Of a stretch of 64,000 nucleotides of DNA, positions 16,779-26,200 are shown piece by piece. A model generated the notes under the pieces. That model searched no databases. It was given only the letters and a program-made list of their open reading frames with translations, and was not told the origin of the DNA. A program made the position numbers and the translations under genes. Origin of the DNA: Anaerobaca sp035448545 (GTDB lineage: Bacteria; Planctomycetota; Phycisphaerae; Sedimentisphaerales; Anaerobacaceae); the NCBI GenBank assembly GCA_035448545.1, contig DAOTJE010000019.1, positions 1 through 64,000 on the forward strand. Direction: 5' to 3'. Every line of letters begins with the position of its first letter. The first letter of the stretch is position 1.

Positions 16779-18409
16779 CGCCCATGGTGCGCCCCGACAG
16801 AGTCAACTGGTTGGATGAGGCCATCGCCCGGACGGCGCCGGGCTGGTCGCCTGTGCCGGACTTCGACGCCTGGCGGAGCGAACACGCTCACGCTCTGGAA
16901 ACCCTGACCCAACGAGCACAGCGGAAGGCGCATCGTGTCGGCCCCGTGCCGGCCGCGATCGCATTCGGAAGAGAACTGATGAGAAACCCCCTGATAAGAC
17001 TGGCGGCGGCCGCTCTGCTGGCGGTTGCAGTGTTCATCCTGGTCCGGCACCTGAGCAGGCGGGAGACTGCGACGCCGACGTCCGAGCGGCAGATCGTTGA
17101 GACTGCAATGCACGATCAGACCACGCTCACGGCCGATGCCGCACAAGCCGAGTTGATCCGTGCGGAGGGGCTGTTCCGTCAGAGCGATGTGTCCGGCCTG
17201 CTGACGCTCATGGAGACCGGACGGTATGGAACCAAGGTGAAGATTGCCGGCTACCTCGAACGGATCGGCAATGCATCAGCCCTTTCTGCCCTGGAGCCTC
17301 TGGCCGCCCAGTGGCAGGGCGCGCCGGATACGAATCCTTTCCGGAAGGCCATCGACGCCATTCACCGGCGGGAAAAACCCGCCGCCGAGCGTGAGCCCGC
17401 GCGGGCCGAACCCAATGCGGTCTCCGAACAACAACCCGAAGGGGCGCCGTCCAGCCGGAGCGAGAGATCGGCTCCGCAATCTCCGGCAGCGCCGGCGGAA
17501 GGCCGCGAGCTCGTCACGTACGCAGGCAGAGTCGTCGACGAGACGGACGATGCCGTGCCGGGCGTCCACGTATGGGGACAGGTGTTGAGCAACACCTTCC
17601 GGAACTCCGTTCTCGCGCAGGAGACACTGACCGATACTGATGGCAGGTTCCACTTGACCACTGCTCGCCCTGTGGAAGGTACGGAGATCCTCCGTGTCCT
17701 CTATTTCGACCATGCCGACTACGGCTTGGGTTGGCACACCCTGGCCGGCTCGGACGCCGACGAGAGCATCCAGGTGACGCTGTACGCGCCCGGTGCCGTG
17801 GCTGGAGTCGTGGTCGACAGGCTCGGTCAGCCGGTCGCCGACGCTCGGATTGAGGCAGACATGCGTCTATCTGCCAACGGGCAGACAGATCAACTGATGC
17901 TGTGGGATCTGACCCACAAGTACGTCTACGCCGACACCAGCGACGGCGACATGCAGATCTTCCCCCAGGGTTGGCAGTTGCTTGGAAGACAAGCGCCGCC
18001 CCTGTCCATCGCGAAGTGGTACAACAGCAAGCCGCAGACGCTGGAGGAGCTTCGCGGGAAGGTCGTTCTGCTGCAAATCGGCGTGCTCCTGCCCCTCTAC
18101 GGGGAGGACCTGACCATGATACAGAAGGTGGCGGAGAAGTACGCCGGCCGGGGGCTGGAAATCATCGCGGTCCATCAGTCGCTGGATGTCACCTGGGGCG
18201 GCGAGGTCACCGAGGACGACCTCCAGAAACTCGTCCGCGACGGCCATGTGCCGTTTGCCTTCTGTCTCGACCAGAAGCGACAAACCTGTAGCGCGTACGC
18301 GCCCAAGGCCACACCCGCTCTGTATCTGATCGACCGCGAGGGACGCGTGGTCATTTCTCCCACGAAGGACAACATCGAGACCTGCATCGACCAACTACTC
18401 GGACGCTGA
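16775..18409 (+). CDS. Membrane protein with carboxypeptidase-regulatory-like and thioredoxin-like domains; probable anti-sigma partner
   Basis: Predicted 544 residues. The start codon is GTG or the ATG at 16784, overlapping the sigma-factor stop. A cytoplasmic N-terminus (~1-70) is followed by one membrane segment (about 73-92), a helical region, a Pro/Ala/Glu-rich linker (190-245), a carboxypeptidase-regulatory-like beta domain (YAGRVVDETDDAVPGVHVWGQ, ~248-330), a second such region (VAGVVVDRLGQPVADARIEA), and a thioredoxin/TlpA-like domain (~400-544: LEELRGKVVLLQIGV, LEIIAVHQS, ATPALYLIDREGRVV). The place where CxxC should lie reads GVLLPLYGED, so redox cysteines are missing. Its location implies control of the adjacent sigma factor. 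Confidence 0.75.
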   Translation: MTPMVRPDRVNWLDEAIARTAPGWSPVPDFDAWRSEHAHALETLTQRAQRKAHRVGPVPAAIAFGRELMRNPLIRLAAAALLAVAVFILVRHLSRRETATPTSERQIVETAMHDQTTLTADAAQAELIRAEGLFRQSDVSGLLTLMETGRYGTKVKIAGYLERIGNASALSALEPLAAQWQGAPDTNPFRKAIDAIHRREKPAAEREPARAEPNAVSEQQPEGAPSSRSERSAPQSPAAPAEGRELVTYAGRVVDETDDAVPGVHVWGQVLSNTFRNSVLAQETLTDTDGRFHLTTARPVEGTEILRVLYFDHADYGLGWHTLAGSDADESIQVTLYAPGAVAGVVVDRLGQPVADARIEADMRLSANGQTDQLMLWDLTHKYVYADTSDGDMQIFPQGWQLLGRQAPPLSIAKWYNSKPQTLEELRGKVVLLQIGVLLPLYGEDLTMIQKVAEKYAGRGLEIIAVHQSLDVTWGGEVTEDDLQKLVRDGHVPFAFCLDQKRQTCSAYAPKATPALYLIDREGRVVISPTKDNIETCIDQLLGR

Positions 18410-18413
18410 GCGG

Positions 18414-19889
18414 TCAACGCCGGCGGGGGTTCAGAAGGTGAAAGGCCAGGGCGACGGCGATGAGGGCGGCGGTGCCGACGGCGCCGGTGAGGATCGGATC
18501 GAACCGAGGCTGAGCCCATTTCCAACCAGCGGGGAGATTCCTCGCGAAAGTCCCCCAGACGATGACCGCAAGGTTGACCACGACCACGACAAGACTCTGC
18601 CACGGTGCAAGACGGACCCGCAGCACACTCAGAGCAAACATGGCCAGGATGATTCCACCAAAAATGCCCGAAATCTGCCACCAAATGTCCAACGTGCTCT
18701 TCTCTGAGCAGATCAGCAGGATCGCCAAGCCTGTACCCAGAAGACCCAAAACAACCGTCACGGTACGCAGACATCGCAGACTCGCCCCGTCGCTGGCCTG
18801 CGGATGGAAGAACCGTTTATAGAAGTCCATGAGCAGGACGGTTGCGGAACAATTGAGGGCGGAATCGACGGTGCTCATGGCGGCGGCCGCCACCGCGGCC
18901 AGGACGAGACCCTTGAGCCCCGCCGGAAGCTGCGTCGCAATGAAGTACGGAAAGGCTTCGTCGCCCTTGGTGACGGCTGCGCCGGCCGAACCAGTCGAGT
19001 AGAAGGCAAACAGGGCCGTCCCGATGTACAGGAAGACCGCAGTCATCGGGATATAAATCAGCATCGCGATCCAGATGGACCGCCGGGCCTGGCGCTCCGT
19101 CGGCACAGAGGAGTACTTCTGCACGAAGTTCTGGTCCGCCAGTAGGTTGCGGAGGTTCTCCGTGACGCCGTAGATCACCATCACCCAGATGGTTCGCGAT
19201 GAGAGCGACAGGTCCCAACTGCCCAAACTGAACTTGCCGGCGTCCACCGCCGCCTGGATCAAAGGATCGGGGCCGGTGCATATCCGCAAGGACAGGCTTA
19301 CCACACAGAACAGCAGGCCGGCGATCATGATGGCCGACTGCAAAACATCCGTCCAGATCACGGCCTCCATGCCTCCCAGCAGGGTGTACAGGATGGTGAC
19401 CAGCCCAACAATGACAATGATCAGCGCAATCGGCCAGTTCAGGAACTGGCTCAGCAGCAGACTCACAAGGTACAGGATCACCGCCGTTCGGCCTACGATA
19501 TAGAACAGGAAGGACATCGCGGCGTAGACGCGCCCCCAGGCACCGATCCGCTCTTCGAGGAACTCGTAGACGGACAACAGCTTCATCCTCCGGTAGTACG
19601 GCACGGCGTATCGGCAGGCCAGCCACGCGACCGGGAAGATCGCCAGCGAAAAGATGAGCGGATGCCAGTTGCTGTCATACGCTTTGCCCGGCGTGGCAAT
19701 GTACGAGATGCTGCTGGTGTAGGTGCTCATGATGGCCAAGCCGGCGGCCCAGGCGGGGATGGATCGCCCGGCCACCATGAATCCCTCCGCCGTGCGGCAC
19801 TTGCGGCTGTAGTAGATCCCCATCCCGACGACCACGGCGCAGTACGCCGCCAGGATCGCCATGTCGAATGCGCCAAGGTTTGTGACCAT
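18414..19889 (-). CDS. Sodium:solute symporter (SSS family)
   Basis: Predicted 491 residues with about 13 hydrophobic segments. Family motifs include AGRSIPAWAAGLAIMSTYTSSISYIATPGKAY near the N-terminus, LLGGMEAVIWTDVLQ near 170-185 and VAAAAMSTVDSALN near 340-355. SSS proteins import sugars, sialic acid, amino acids or other solutes with Na+. The next gene upstream is a DapA/NanA-like aldolase and then a GH130 phosphorylase, so uptake of a sugar acid such as a sialic acid or a related glycan product is likely but not proven. Confidence 0.88.
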   Translation of the reverse strand: MVTNLGAFDMAILAAYCAVVVGMGIYYSRKCRTAEGFMVAGRSIPAWAAGLAIMSTYTSSISYIATPGKAYDSNWHPLIFSLAIFPVAWLACRYAVPYYRRMKLLSVYEFLEERIGAWGRVYAAMSFLFYIVGRTAVILYLVSLLLSQFLNWPIALIIVIVGLVTILYTLLGGMEAVIWTDVLQSAIMIAGLLFCVVSLSLRICTGPDPLIQAAVDAGKFSLGSWDLSLSSRTIWVMVIYGVTENLRNLLADQNFVQKYSSVPTERQARRSIWIAMLIYIPMTAVFLYIGTALFAFYSTGSAGAAVTKGDEAFPYFIATQLPAGLKGLVLAAVAAAAMSTVDSALNCSATVLLMDFYKRFFHPQASDGASLRCLRTVTVVLGLLGTGLAILLICSEKSTLDIWWQISGIFGGIILAMFALSVLRVRLAPWQSLVVVVVNLAVIVWGTFARNLPAGWKWAQPRFDPILTGAVGTAALIAVALAFHLLNPRRR

Positions 19890-19909
19890 AGTCCCTCACT
19901 GATTCGTCG

Positions 19910-20852
19910 TCAGGCCAGTCCGTTCGTTGTGATACCGATCTGCTCGATGTACTTCTGCACGATCTGTCGCTCCGGCCCGCGGAAGCGGTGCAGCGGTTCG
20001 GCCATGAAGTCGCTGCAGATCCCCAGGCACGAGAGCGCACACTTGAGGCCCTTCAAGAAGCTCGATTCATACCGCCCCACGCGGTAGATCGTTCGGCCCA
20101 GCTCGACCACCTTGCGATGCAGCGTCTGGACGCGGGCCATGTCCTGTGCATACGCGGCTTCGTACAGATCGACGTACAAGCGAGGCAGCAGATTGGCGCC
20201 GCCGCAGATTCCGCCGTGTCCGCCGAGCAGGACCGTCTCGGCCAGCAGCATCTCCGGTCCCATCAGCAGCGCGAAATCCGGACGGTCGGCCATGAGAAAC
20301 TGGAGGTGGCGGAAGTAGATCATGTTCGTCGAACTGTCCTTCAGTCCGACGATGCCGGGCATGTCCGCCGCGGCCTGGACCGTCTCCGGATCGAACATCG
20401 CCCTGGGATAATTCGGAAGGTTGTACAGAAACGCCGGCAACGGCAGCTGCGGCACAAGGTGACGGAGGAATTCGAGCAACTCCGGCTGGCCCGCCGGATA
20501 GTAGTGCGGCGCCGGCAACACCAGCCCGTCGGCGCCGGCCTCGGCTGCCTTATGCGCCAGACTCAACGCCTCGACGAACGAGGTGTCGATGATGCCCACC
20601 AGAACCGGGACGCGATGGTTGACCTGGGCACAGACCCGACCGACCAGTTCGTGCCGCAGGCGATGGCTCAGGCTCGGCGCCTCGCCCATCGTGCCGAGGA
20701 TAAACAGGCCGTGAACCCCCCCCGGCCAGGATATGCTCGACCAGCCGCTCCAGACCGCTCACGTCGAGCGTGTCGCGGTCTTCCAGAGGTGTCACCATCG
20801 GCGGGATGATCCCGCGCAGCGGCCGGGCCAGACAACCCGCATCCGATCCCAT
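19910..20852 (-). pseudogene. DapA/NanA-type aldolase, frameshifted in a G8 tract
   Basis: The class I aldolase reads in two frames. The start (LRGIIPPMVTPLEDRD and ERLVEHILAGG) runs from the ATG at 20852 to about 20724. After eight C residues on the plus strand (20716-20723; G8 in the gene) the frame slips, and the true continuation VHGLFILGTMGEAPSLSHRLRHELV runs to 19910 in another frame. Seven G residues would give one uninterrupted protein of ~313 residues. The Schiff-base lysine (GIVGLKDSS) and YNLPNYP are intact. The family includes dihydrodipicolinate synthase and N-acetylneuraminate lyase. The error could be real, a phase-variable tract or a sequencing artefact. Confidence 0.8.
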
Positions 20853-21176
20853 CGCACATCTGCTCCAACAAAGGTCCCGTTCGTAGTGTGCCCGTAAGAG
20901 CCTGCCCCTTCAACGGCGTTCAGGGCAGGCTCTGAACTTGCCGAAGGGGCATATGATGAAGGCGCAACGCCTTCCGGCGTCACTGCAAGCCGATCCGACA
21001 TCATACCACCAAACCGCGGCCGCACCAGTCCCTATCCGCGGCGTGCCGACGCCGTGCCCGACGGCGGCACGAAGGCCTTGCCCCGGGCGCTGACGGGGCG
21101 GTTCAACACCCAGGACCCGTGGCGCGCCGGTCGCGAGATCTGCTGGCGGTATGGCGTCCGACGATTCTGATCCGCC
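20853..21176. other. Intergenic region with a dispersed palindromic repeat
   Basis: No supported gene. At 20897-20933 an 11-bp perfect inverted repeat (AGAGCCTGCCC/GGGCAGGCTCT) with a 15-base loop is followed by GAACTTGCCGAAGGGGC, resembling widespread dispersed repeats of the CTGAGCTTGTCGAAGG type. The remainder to 21176 is GC-rich without a recognisable feature. Confidence 0.5.
20897..20950. repeat. Dispersed palindromic repeat
   Basis: AGAGCCTGCCC (20897-20907) pairs with GGGCAGGCTCT (20923-20933). The flanking CTGAACTTGCCGAAGGGG extends the similarity to a common bacterial intergenic repeat family. It lies between the aldolase and GH130 genes. Confidence 0.5.
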
Positions 21177-22631
21177 TCACGCCAAGCGGGCCAGCAACTC
21201 GTCAAGAGACACCGTGGCGAAGCCGGCCGCCGCATCGCTGATCCCGTAGGGGATCACGAGCCATCCGTTGTGGACGAGCCCGCCACACGAATAAACAACG
21301 TTGGGGACATAGCCCTTGCGTTCCTCAGCGGTGGCCATCAGCAGCGGCTCGGCCAGCCGGCCGAGCACCTTCGTCGGATCGTCGCGGTCCAACAACGTCG
21401 CACCGATGCAGTAGTGACGCATCGGACCGACCCCGTGCGTCAGCAGCAGCCAGCCCGCCTCCGTCTCGATGGGCGAGCCGCAATTGCCGATCTGAATGAC
21501 CTCCCAGGGGAACTGGGGCTCCTGAACTTTAACCGCCTCGTCCCAGATCAGAACGTTGTCGGATCGGAGGATGAAAAGGTTCTCGCCGTCGATGCGACCG
21601 CTCATCATGAAGTGCCCGCCGACTTTGCGCGGGAACAGCGCCAGCCCCTTGTTGCGGGCGCAGCGTCCATGCAGAGTGCGGACGCGGGCCAGGTTCGGCT
21701 CGCGCATTTCAACGATCTGCGGCAGGATCTGCCGCCCGTTGTAGGCGGTGTACGTGCCGTAGTAGCGCACCGAGCCGTCGTCGTCGGTGAAGCGGACGAT
21801 CCGCATGTCCTCCATACCCTGGCTCTCGGCTTCGCAGATCGGGAACAGGACGGCGTCCGTGATACGGCCGTCCGGACTGGTCTCAATGTCATAGTCGCAG
21901 CTGGCCAGCCACTCGAAGCCGGCCGACTCGCTGTCGGGGCGCAATAGACCTTCAACAACTGCCTGAGGACCATTGATCGCCTCGCGCAGATCCTCGGCGG
22001 TGAACCGCTCGCCCAGCCTGCGCAGAACAACTTCCATGATCGTGTCGCGCACACCCAACTCGGCCAGCTTGACGCGAAATTTCGCCTTGCTGAATCGCTC
22101 GTACTCGGCGCGGCGCATCGGTTCGTGGTACGGTCCGGCCGGCTCCAGCACGATCTCGCCGACGGCGTTGATGACCCCGCGCCGAAAGACAATCGAACTG
22201 AGATGCCCTTCGCCGACGGCCCGCAGACTCATCACGAAACGAAGAGAGCCGCTCTCCAGGCCGCTCTGATCGATCGCGGGCGTCATGGACGGATTGAACA
22301 GGGCCGCGGAGGCGAAGGCGTACTCCATGGTGAAGCACGCGCCGATGTAGAGCTTCCGTTCTACGCTGGCATCCGGTGGCATGGCGACCCGCTTGGCCGC
22401 TTGTTCGTAGTGAGCCAGGAAGATGTTATCCAGACCAGCGGGAAGGTGGGCGAAGCTCGCGCGTGTCGAATCCAGCAGACGCCGGATCTGCTCGTCGTCC
22501 AGCGCGTTGATGCGGGCGATCACATTCTGCGCACGGTCGGCCCCCAGCCAGAAGAAGCGAGTGATCGTCAAGCTGGCATCCGCCGTCAGTCGCACCGGCG
22601 ACCGCTTCACCACCAGAGGCGGTGTCGTCAT
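21177..22631 (-). CDS. Glycoside hydrolase family 130-type mannoside phosphorylase
   Basis: Predicted 484 residues from the ATG at 22631, preceded by AAGGGGG at fair spacing. The first ~170 residues are helical, followed by a five-bladed propeller-like region with GH130-type blocks: FEWLASCDYDIETSPDGRI, DMRIVRFTDDDGSVRYYGTYTAYNGR, LFPRKVGGHFMMSGRIDGENLF, GNCGSPIETEAGWLLLTHGVGPMRHYCIGATLLD and YVPNVVYSCGGLVHNG. GH130 enzymes phosphorolyse beta-mannosides. No signal peptide is seen, so it acts in the cytoplasm on imported oligosaccharides. Together with the symporter and the aldolase it suggests glycan use, perhaps N-glycan-derived. Confidence 0.85.
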   Translation of the reverse strand: MTTPPLVVKRSPVRLTADASLTITRFFWLGADRAQNVIARINALDDEQIRRLLDSTRASFAHLPAGLDNIFLAHYEQAAKRVAMPPDASVERKLYIGACFTMEYAFASAALFNPSMTPAIDQSGLESGSLRFVMSLRAVGEGHLSSIVFRRGVINAVGEIVLEPAGPYHEPMRRAEYERFSKAKFRVKLAELGVRDTIMEVVLRRLGERFTAEDLREAINGPQAVVEGLLRPDSESAGFEWLASCDYDIETSPDGRITDAVLFPICEAESQGMEDMRIVRFTDDDGSVRYYGTYTAYNGRQILPQIVEMREPNLARVRTLHGRCARNKGLALFPRKVGGHFMMSGRIDGENLFILRSDNVLIWDEAVKVQEPQFPWEVIQIGNCGSPIETEAGWLLLTHGVGPMRHYCIGATLLDRDDPTKVLGRLAEPLLMATAEERKGYVPNVVYSCGGLVHNGWLVIPYGISDAAAGFATVSLDELLARLA

Positions 22632-22656
22632 TCTTCTGCCCCCTTCGGAGATTGTA

Positions 22657-22686
22657 CGCAGGGGCGAATCATCATTCGCCCGCACT
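22657..22686. repeat. Dispersed palindrome, GGGGCGAAT type (copy 1)
   Basis: GGGCGAAT (22662-22669) and ATTCGCCC (22674-22681) form an 8-bp stem with a 4-base loop, just upstream of the GH130 start. The core resembles a second copy at 28592-28620. Confidence 0.55.
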
Positions 22687-22851
22687 GCCGCCGATTATAG
22701 CCGCCCGGCCCTCTGCCGCAACCACCTCGGACCCGCCCGGCCGGGCGCCAAAATACGTACTTGTACGGATAGACTTCCACAGGAGACTCTCACATCGTAG
22801 TGAACGGTACAGGCGCGGCTGCCGATGCGATCACCGCCGCCGCAGAAAGCC

Positions 22852-22938
22852 CAACCGGTAGCCGGTTGAAACCGCGCAAGCGGTCCCCCCGGCATCCCCC
22901 ACGCCGGTCCGGGATGTCGCGGGCCGTCTGCGGACGGC
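22852..22938 (+). ncRNA. Candidate structured RNA leader of four hairpins
   Basis: Four perfect stems follow one another: 22852-22858/22862-22868 (7 bp, TAG loop), 22871-22875/22880-22884 (5 bp, GCAA tetraloop), 22889-22893/22903-22907 (5 bp) and 22923-22928/22933-22938 (6 bp, TGCG loop). The GNRA-type tetraloop suggests a folded RNA. It does not match riboswitch consensus sequences I know, including c-di-GMP-I. It lies about 310 bases before the ATG at 23250. Confidence 0.4.
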
Positions 22939-23037
22939 GCCATACCTCCGGCAGTGAAAGGACAGCGATGCAGCATGGAAGCGACGCCACGGACACATCT
23001 CGTTCCCATTCAAACCATCCTTGAAAGGAGGCAACGT

Positions 23038-23202
23038 ATGGCGACAAGACACACACAGCGATTATGGTGCCTCGCTCTGGAGAAGTCTCGACGTCTGGGT
23101 GTTTGCTCTTCAGAATGCCCGGTTCCTGACGCGATCAGGGTGCGAGGTTTTATCCCATTCTTGACGCGAAAGCACCATCGAACATTGACCAGTGTCAAGT
23201 GA
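23038..23202 (+). CDS. Short ORF with strong ribosome site, possible severed gene start
   Basis: The ATG at 23038 has AAAGGAGG at ideal spacing and opens 54 codons ending TGA at 23200-23202. The first residues (MATRHTQRLWCLAL) look like the beginning of an exported protein, but the hydrophobic core is missing and the remainder is charged. It may be a leader peptide, or the remaining start of an older form of the downstream secreted gene, with the present start 48 bases after its stop. Confidence 0.35.
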   Translation: MATRHTQRLWCLALEKSRRLGVCSSECPVPDAIRVRGFIPFLTRKHHRTLTSVK

Positions 23203-23249
23203 TTATACGACTATCTATCGAACCGCTGAACTTGGCAGGAGGTACTGCA

Positions 23250-26200
23250 ATGAATGCGAACTGTCTTACCAGAATCCTGGTCGCGTCACTATCGATTGTC
23301 TGTATGAGTATGACATCGAGTAGAGCAGCAGAATACTGGATTCCTTATGTCGATTCCACACTTGGTTCAAGTGCGACCTATTCCCAGATTGTCATCCAGA
23401 CTGCGTTTCGAACAAGTGTAGACGTAGATTTCAGTTGTGACGGTACAATCGATAATACGTACCTGCTGCAACGTGGCGAGGAGAAAATTGTCAGCGTGCC
23501 AAGGTTCGCGGGCACAGTACATCTTCGCTCCACTACACCCATCAGTGTCTTCTACCATTATACTATGGCCGACTATGGCGCATATGAAGACGGGGCCTAT
23601 CGGTATTGTGTACCATCCATGGAATGTCTGGGAACAAGTTATTGGCTGCCGTCAACCGTTACCCAAGTGACGATTCTGGCGACAGATGACAACACAGCGA
23701 TCTCGGTTAACGGTGTGGCGTATTCTCTCAAGAGAGGTGACGTTCGACACGTGACCAATCTGTCTCAAAGCGCGTACGTAGCCAGTACGAAGAAGGTAAT
23801 GGTGGTTGCTCTCAACTTCGATTCAGGGCGCTACGGTCATACCTACGCCTATACATCGTGGCCTGTCGACCGCCTCGGAACAACATACTTCGTTCCTTCA
23901 GAACACTCGTGCAAGCTTCAGGGTGCAAGTTCTCACAGCAGAATAGAGGTGGTAGCCACACAGGACACGACTAGACTCACAATCGGAAGCGATGACTATG
24001 AAGTGAACGCGGGTGATGTGGTCACCTATACGGCGACAAGCGAAACTGCCATCCAAAGTGACAAACCTGTCTTTTCAGTCTATATTTCCGATATTACGGC
24101 GATGGATCCATGGCGAGGCGTGAGCAGACACTATACATATTCATTCCCATTATTGCCATATTCCTTAGCTGGTACTCATTATGTGATTGGGATAGGCGGC
24201 GGAGTGTCACCTCACGGCGCGCCGAATCGATTAATTGCGATCGCGTCATTTGAGAACAATAACACAATTGGCCTTGATGTCAATATGGATGGTATCATTG
24301 AGTGGAGGAAAGTGCTAAACGCAGGACAACACGCGTATGTGAAGGAAGGCGATATACCTGACTGGGATAGCCAATCGTTCGCGTCGATCCAGAGCTCAAA
24401 GAGCGTTCAGGTAGTAGAGACAATACGAGGATGGTGGAATGGGATTTCGGAATCAATGGCAGCTCGGTCTGTCCTCCCGCTGACATTGCCGGCCAAGACG
24501 ATCTATGTTGACGACGATGCTCCCAATGATCCTGGCCCCAACGATTTGACCGTCGGTGACCCTAAAGAAGACGGCACAAAGGAGCATCCGTTTGACATGA
24601 TTCAGGAAGGGATCGATGCGGCTGAGGATGGGGATACTGTGCTGGTGCGAGAGGGGACGTACTATGAGACGATCGCATTCACAGGAAGGAGTATCGAAGT
24701 CACCAGCTTTGATCCTGAAGGAGACGGCATGCATGCGTACCCTGTGATCGATGCGGGCTATTCCGGCACCGTAGTCACCTTCGATCAGGGTGAAAGTCTG
24801 AATTGCAGACTGTCTGGTTTCGTACTGACCCGTGGGCTCGGTGAGCCGGTATTAGGTTCGTCGGGCGATCCGACTCCGCCGACGAGTACGACGCTTACCG
24901 CGCCAGAGGCCTGGGCGGACGCCGTAGCGCTGGCCCGACCGAGCTTCTTCGCCACCAACGTCGCCGATGGCGTCTACGATATCGGCACGTTCGGCGGGGA
25001 AATGACCTATGAGTTCATCGTCAAGAGCAACCCGCTGGAGACCCAGGCGAGCATGTGCCTGATCGGCCGCCGCCACTTCGGCGACACCCGGTCGGGACTC
25101 AAGTACGAGCAGTGGAACAACACCGGCACCTACGGCGCGACGCTCTTCGGCGTGGCCGACTACGATTACGGCGTGGCCACCAATCCGGGCGTACCGACGC
25201 ATCTGGTCTTCGTGGCCAGTGAGGCCACCGGAACGACGGCCCTCTATGTCAACGGTGTTTATCGCGGCAGCGTCGATGCGGCAATCCTCCTGTCCGGCGT
25301 GGTCGGCATCGGCTACGGTGCCCAAGCCGAAGACGGCAGCGATTTCTTCGATGACTTCGACGGCCAGATCTTCGGCGTCGCCATCTACGATCGCGCGCTG
25401 TCCAACGGCGAGATCAAGATTCACGCCGACGCCTATTTCATGCGTGGAGCGGCGGGCGCCGCCGGGGCCATTGCATGCATAGATGCGAGTCCACACATCA
25501 GCCACTGCGTTGTCGTTGGCAATCGCTGTGCGGACCCGCAAAGCAGTGATCCATCGGGAGGTGTCGTCTACTGTGTGAACAGCAACGCCCTTTTGGAGAA
25601 CTGCACGATCGCCGACAACTACGGCGGTGTGGACGGCGCCGGTCTGTATCTTGTCCGGAGCGACGTGGGCGTCTCCAACTGCATCATCTGGGGCAACATG
25701 CCGCAAAACATTCTTGTTGAGTCCGGCGATGGACCGATTGTCGGCTATACGGACATCTTCAGAGGCTGGCCCGGACCCGGCAATACGGATCGAGAACCGG
25801 CGTTTGCCTTTCCCGGTTATTGGGCCGACCGGAACGATCCGGATATGGCCGTCGAACCCACTCACGCAGACGCCATATGGATCGATGGCGATTATCACGT
25901 GATGTCCACCGCTGGACGCTGGGATCCGCTTGACGAAGCCTGGGTCATCGACGAAACCACCAGTCCGTGCGTTGATGCCGGTGATCCCGACGCGTCTTGG
26001 GAGAATGAGCCTAGACCCAATGGCGGGCGCATCAATCTGGGCGCTTATGGTGGAACGGCACAGGCCAGCATGTCCACGGGTCCGTGTTGCGTGACGATCA
26101 CGGCTACGGAGGGTGGCAGGGTAACAGAGCCTGGGATCGTGGAGCCAGGCGAAGCGAGGATCTTCTGCTTTGACTGCGGAACATCCGCCCGCGTTATGGC

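Larger units (their letters stand above)
22632..23037. other. Structured leader region upstream of a large secreted protein
   Basis: No gene of normal size lies here. It holds a GGGCGAAT/ATTCGCCC palindrome (22662-22681), the word CCAAAATACGTACTT (22748-22762), and four consecutive hairpins (22852-22938). The direction of transcription is inferred to be rightward toward the 23250 gene. Confidence 0.5.

Noticed and set aside
22852..22938. Hairpin array considered as a known c-di-GMP or cobalamin riboswitch.
   Set aside because: The conserved core sequences of those classes are not present; only generic stems and one GNRA loop can be shown.
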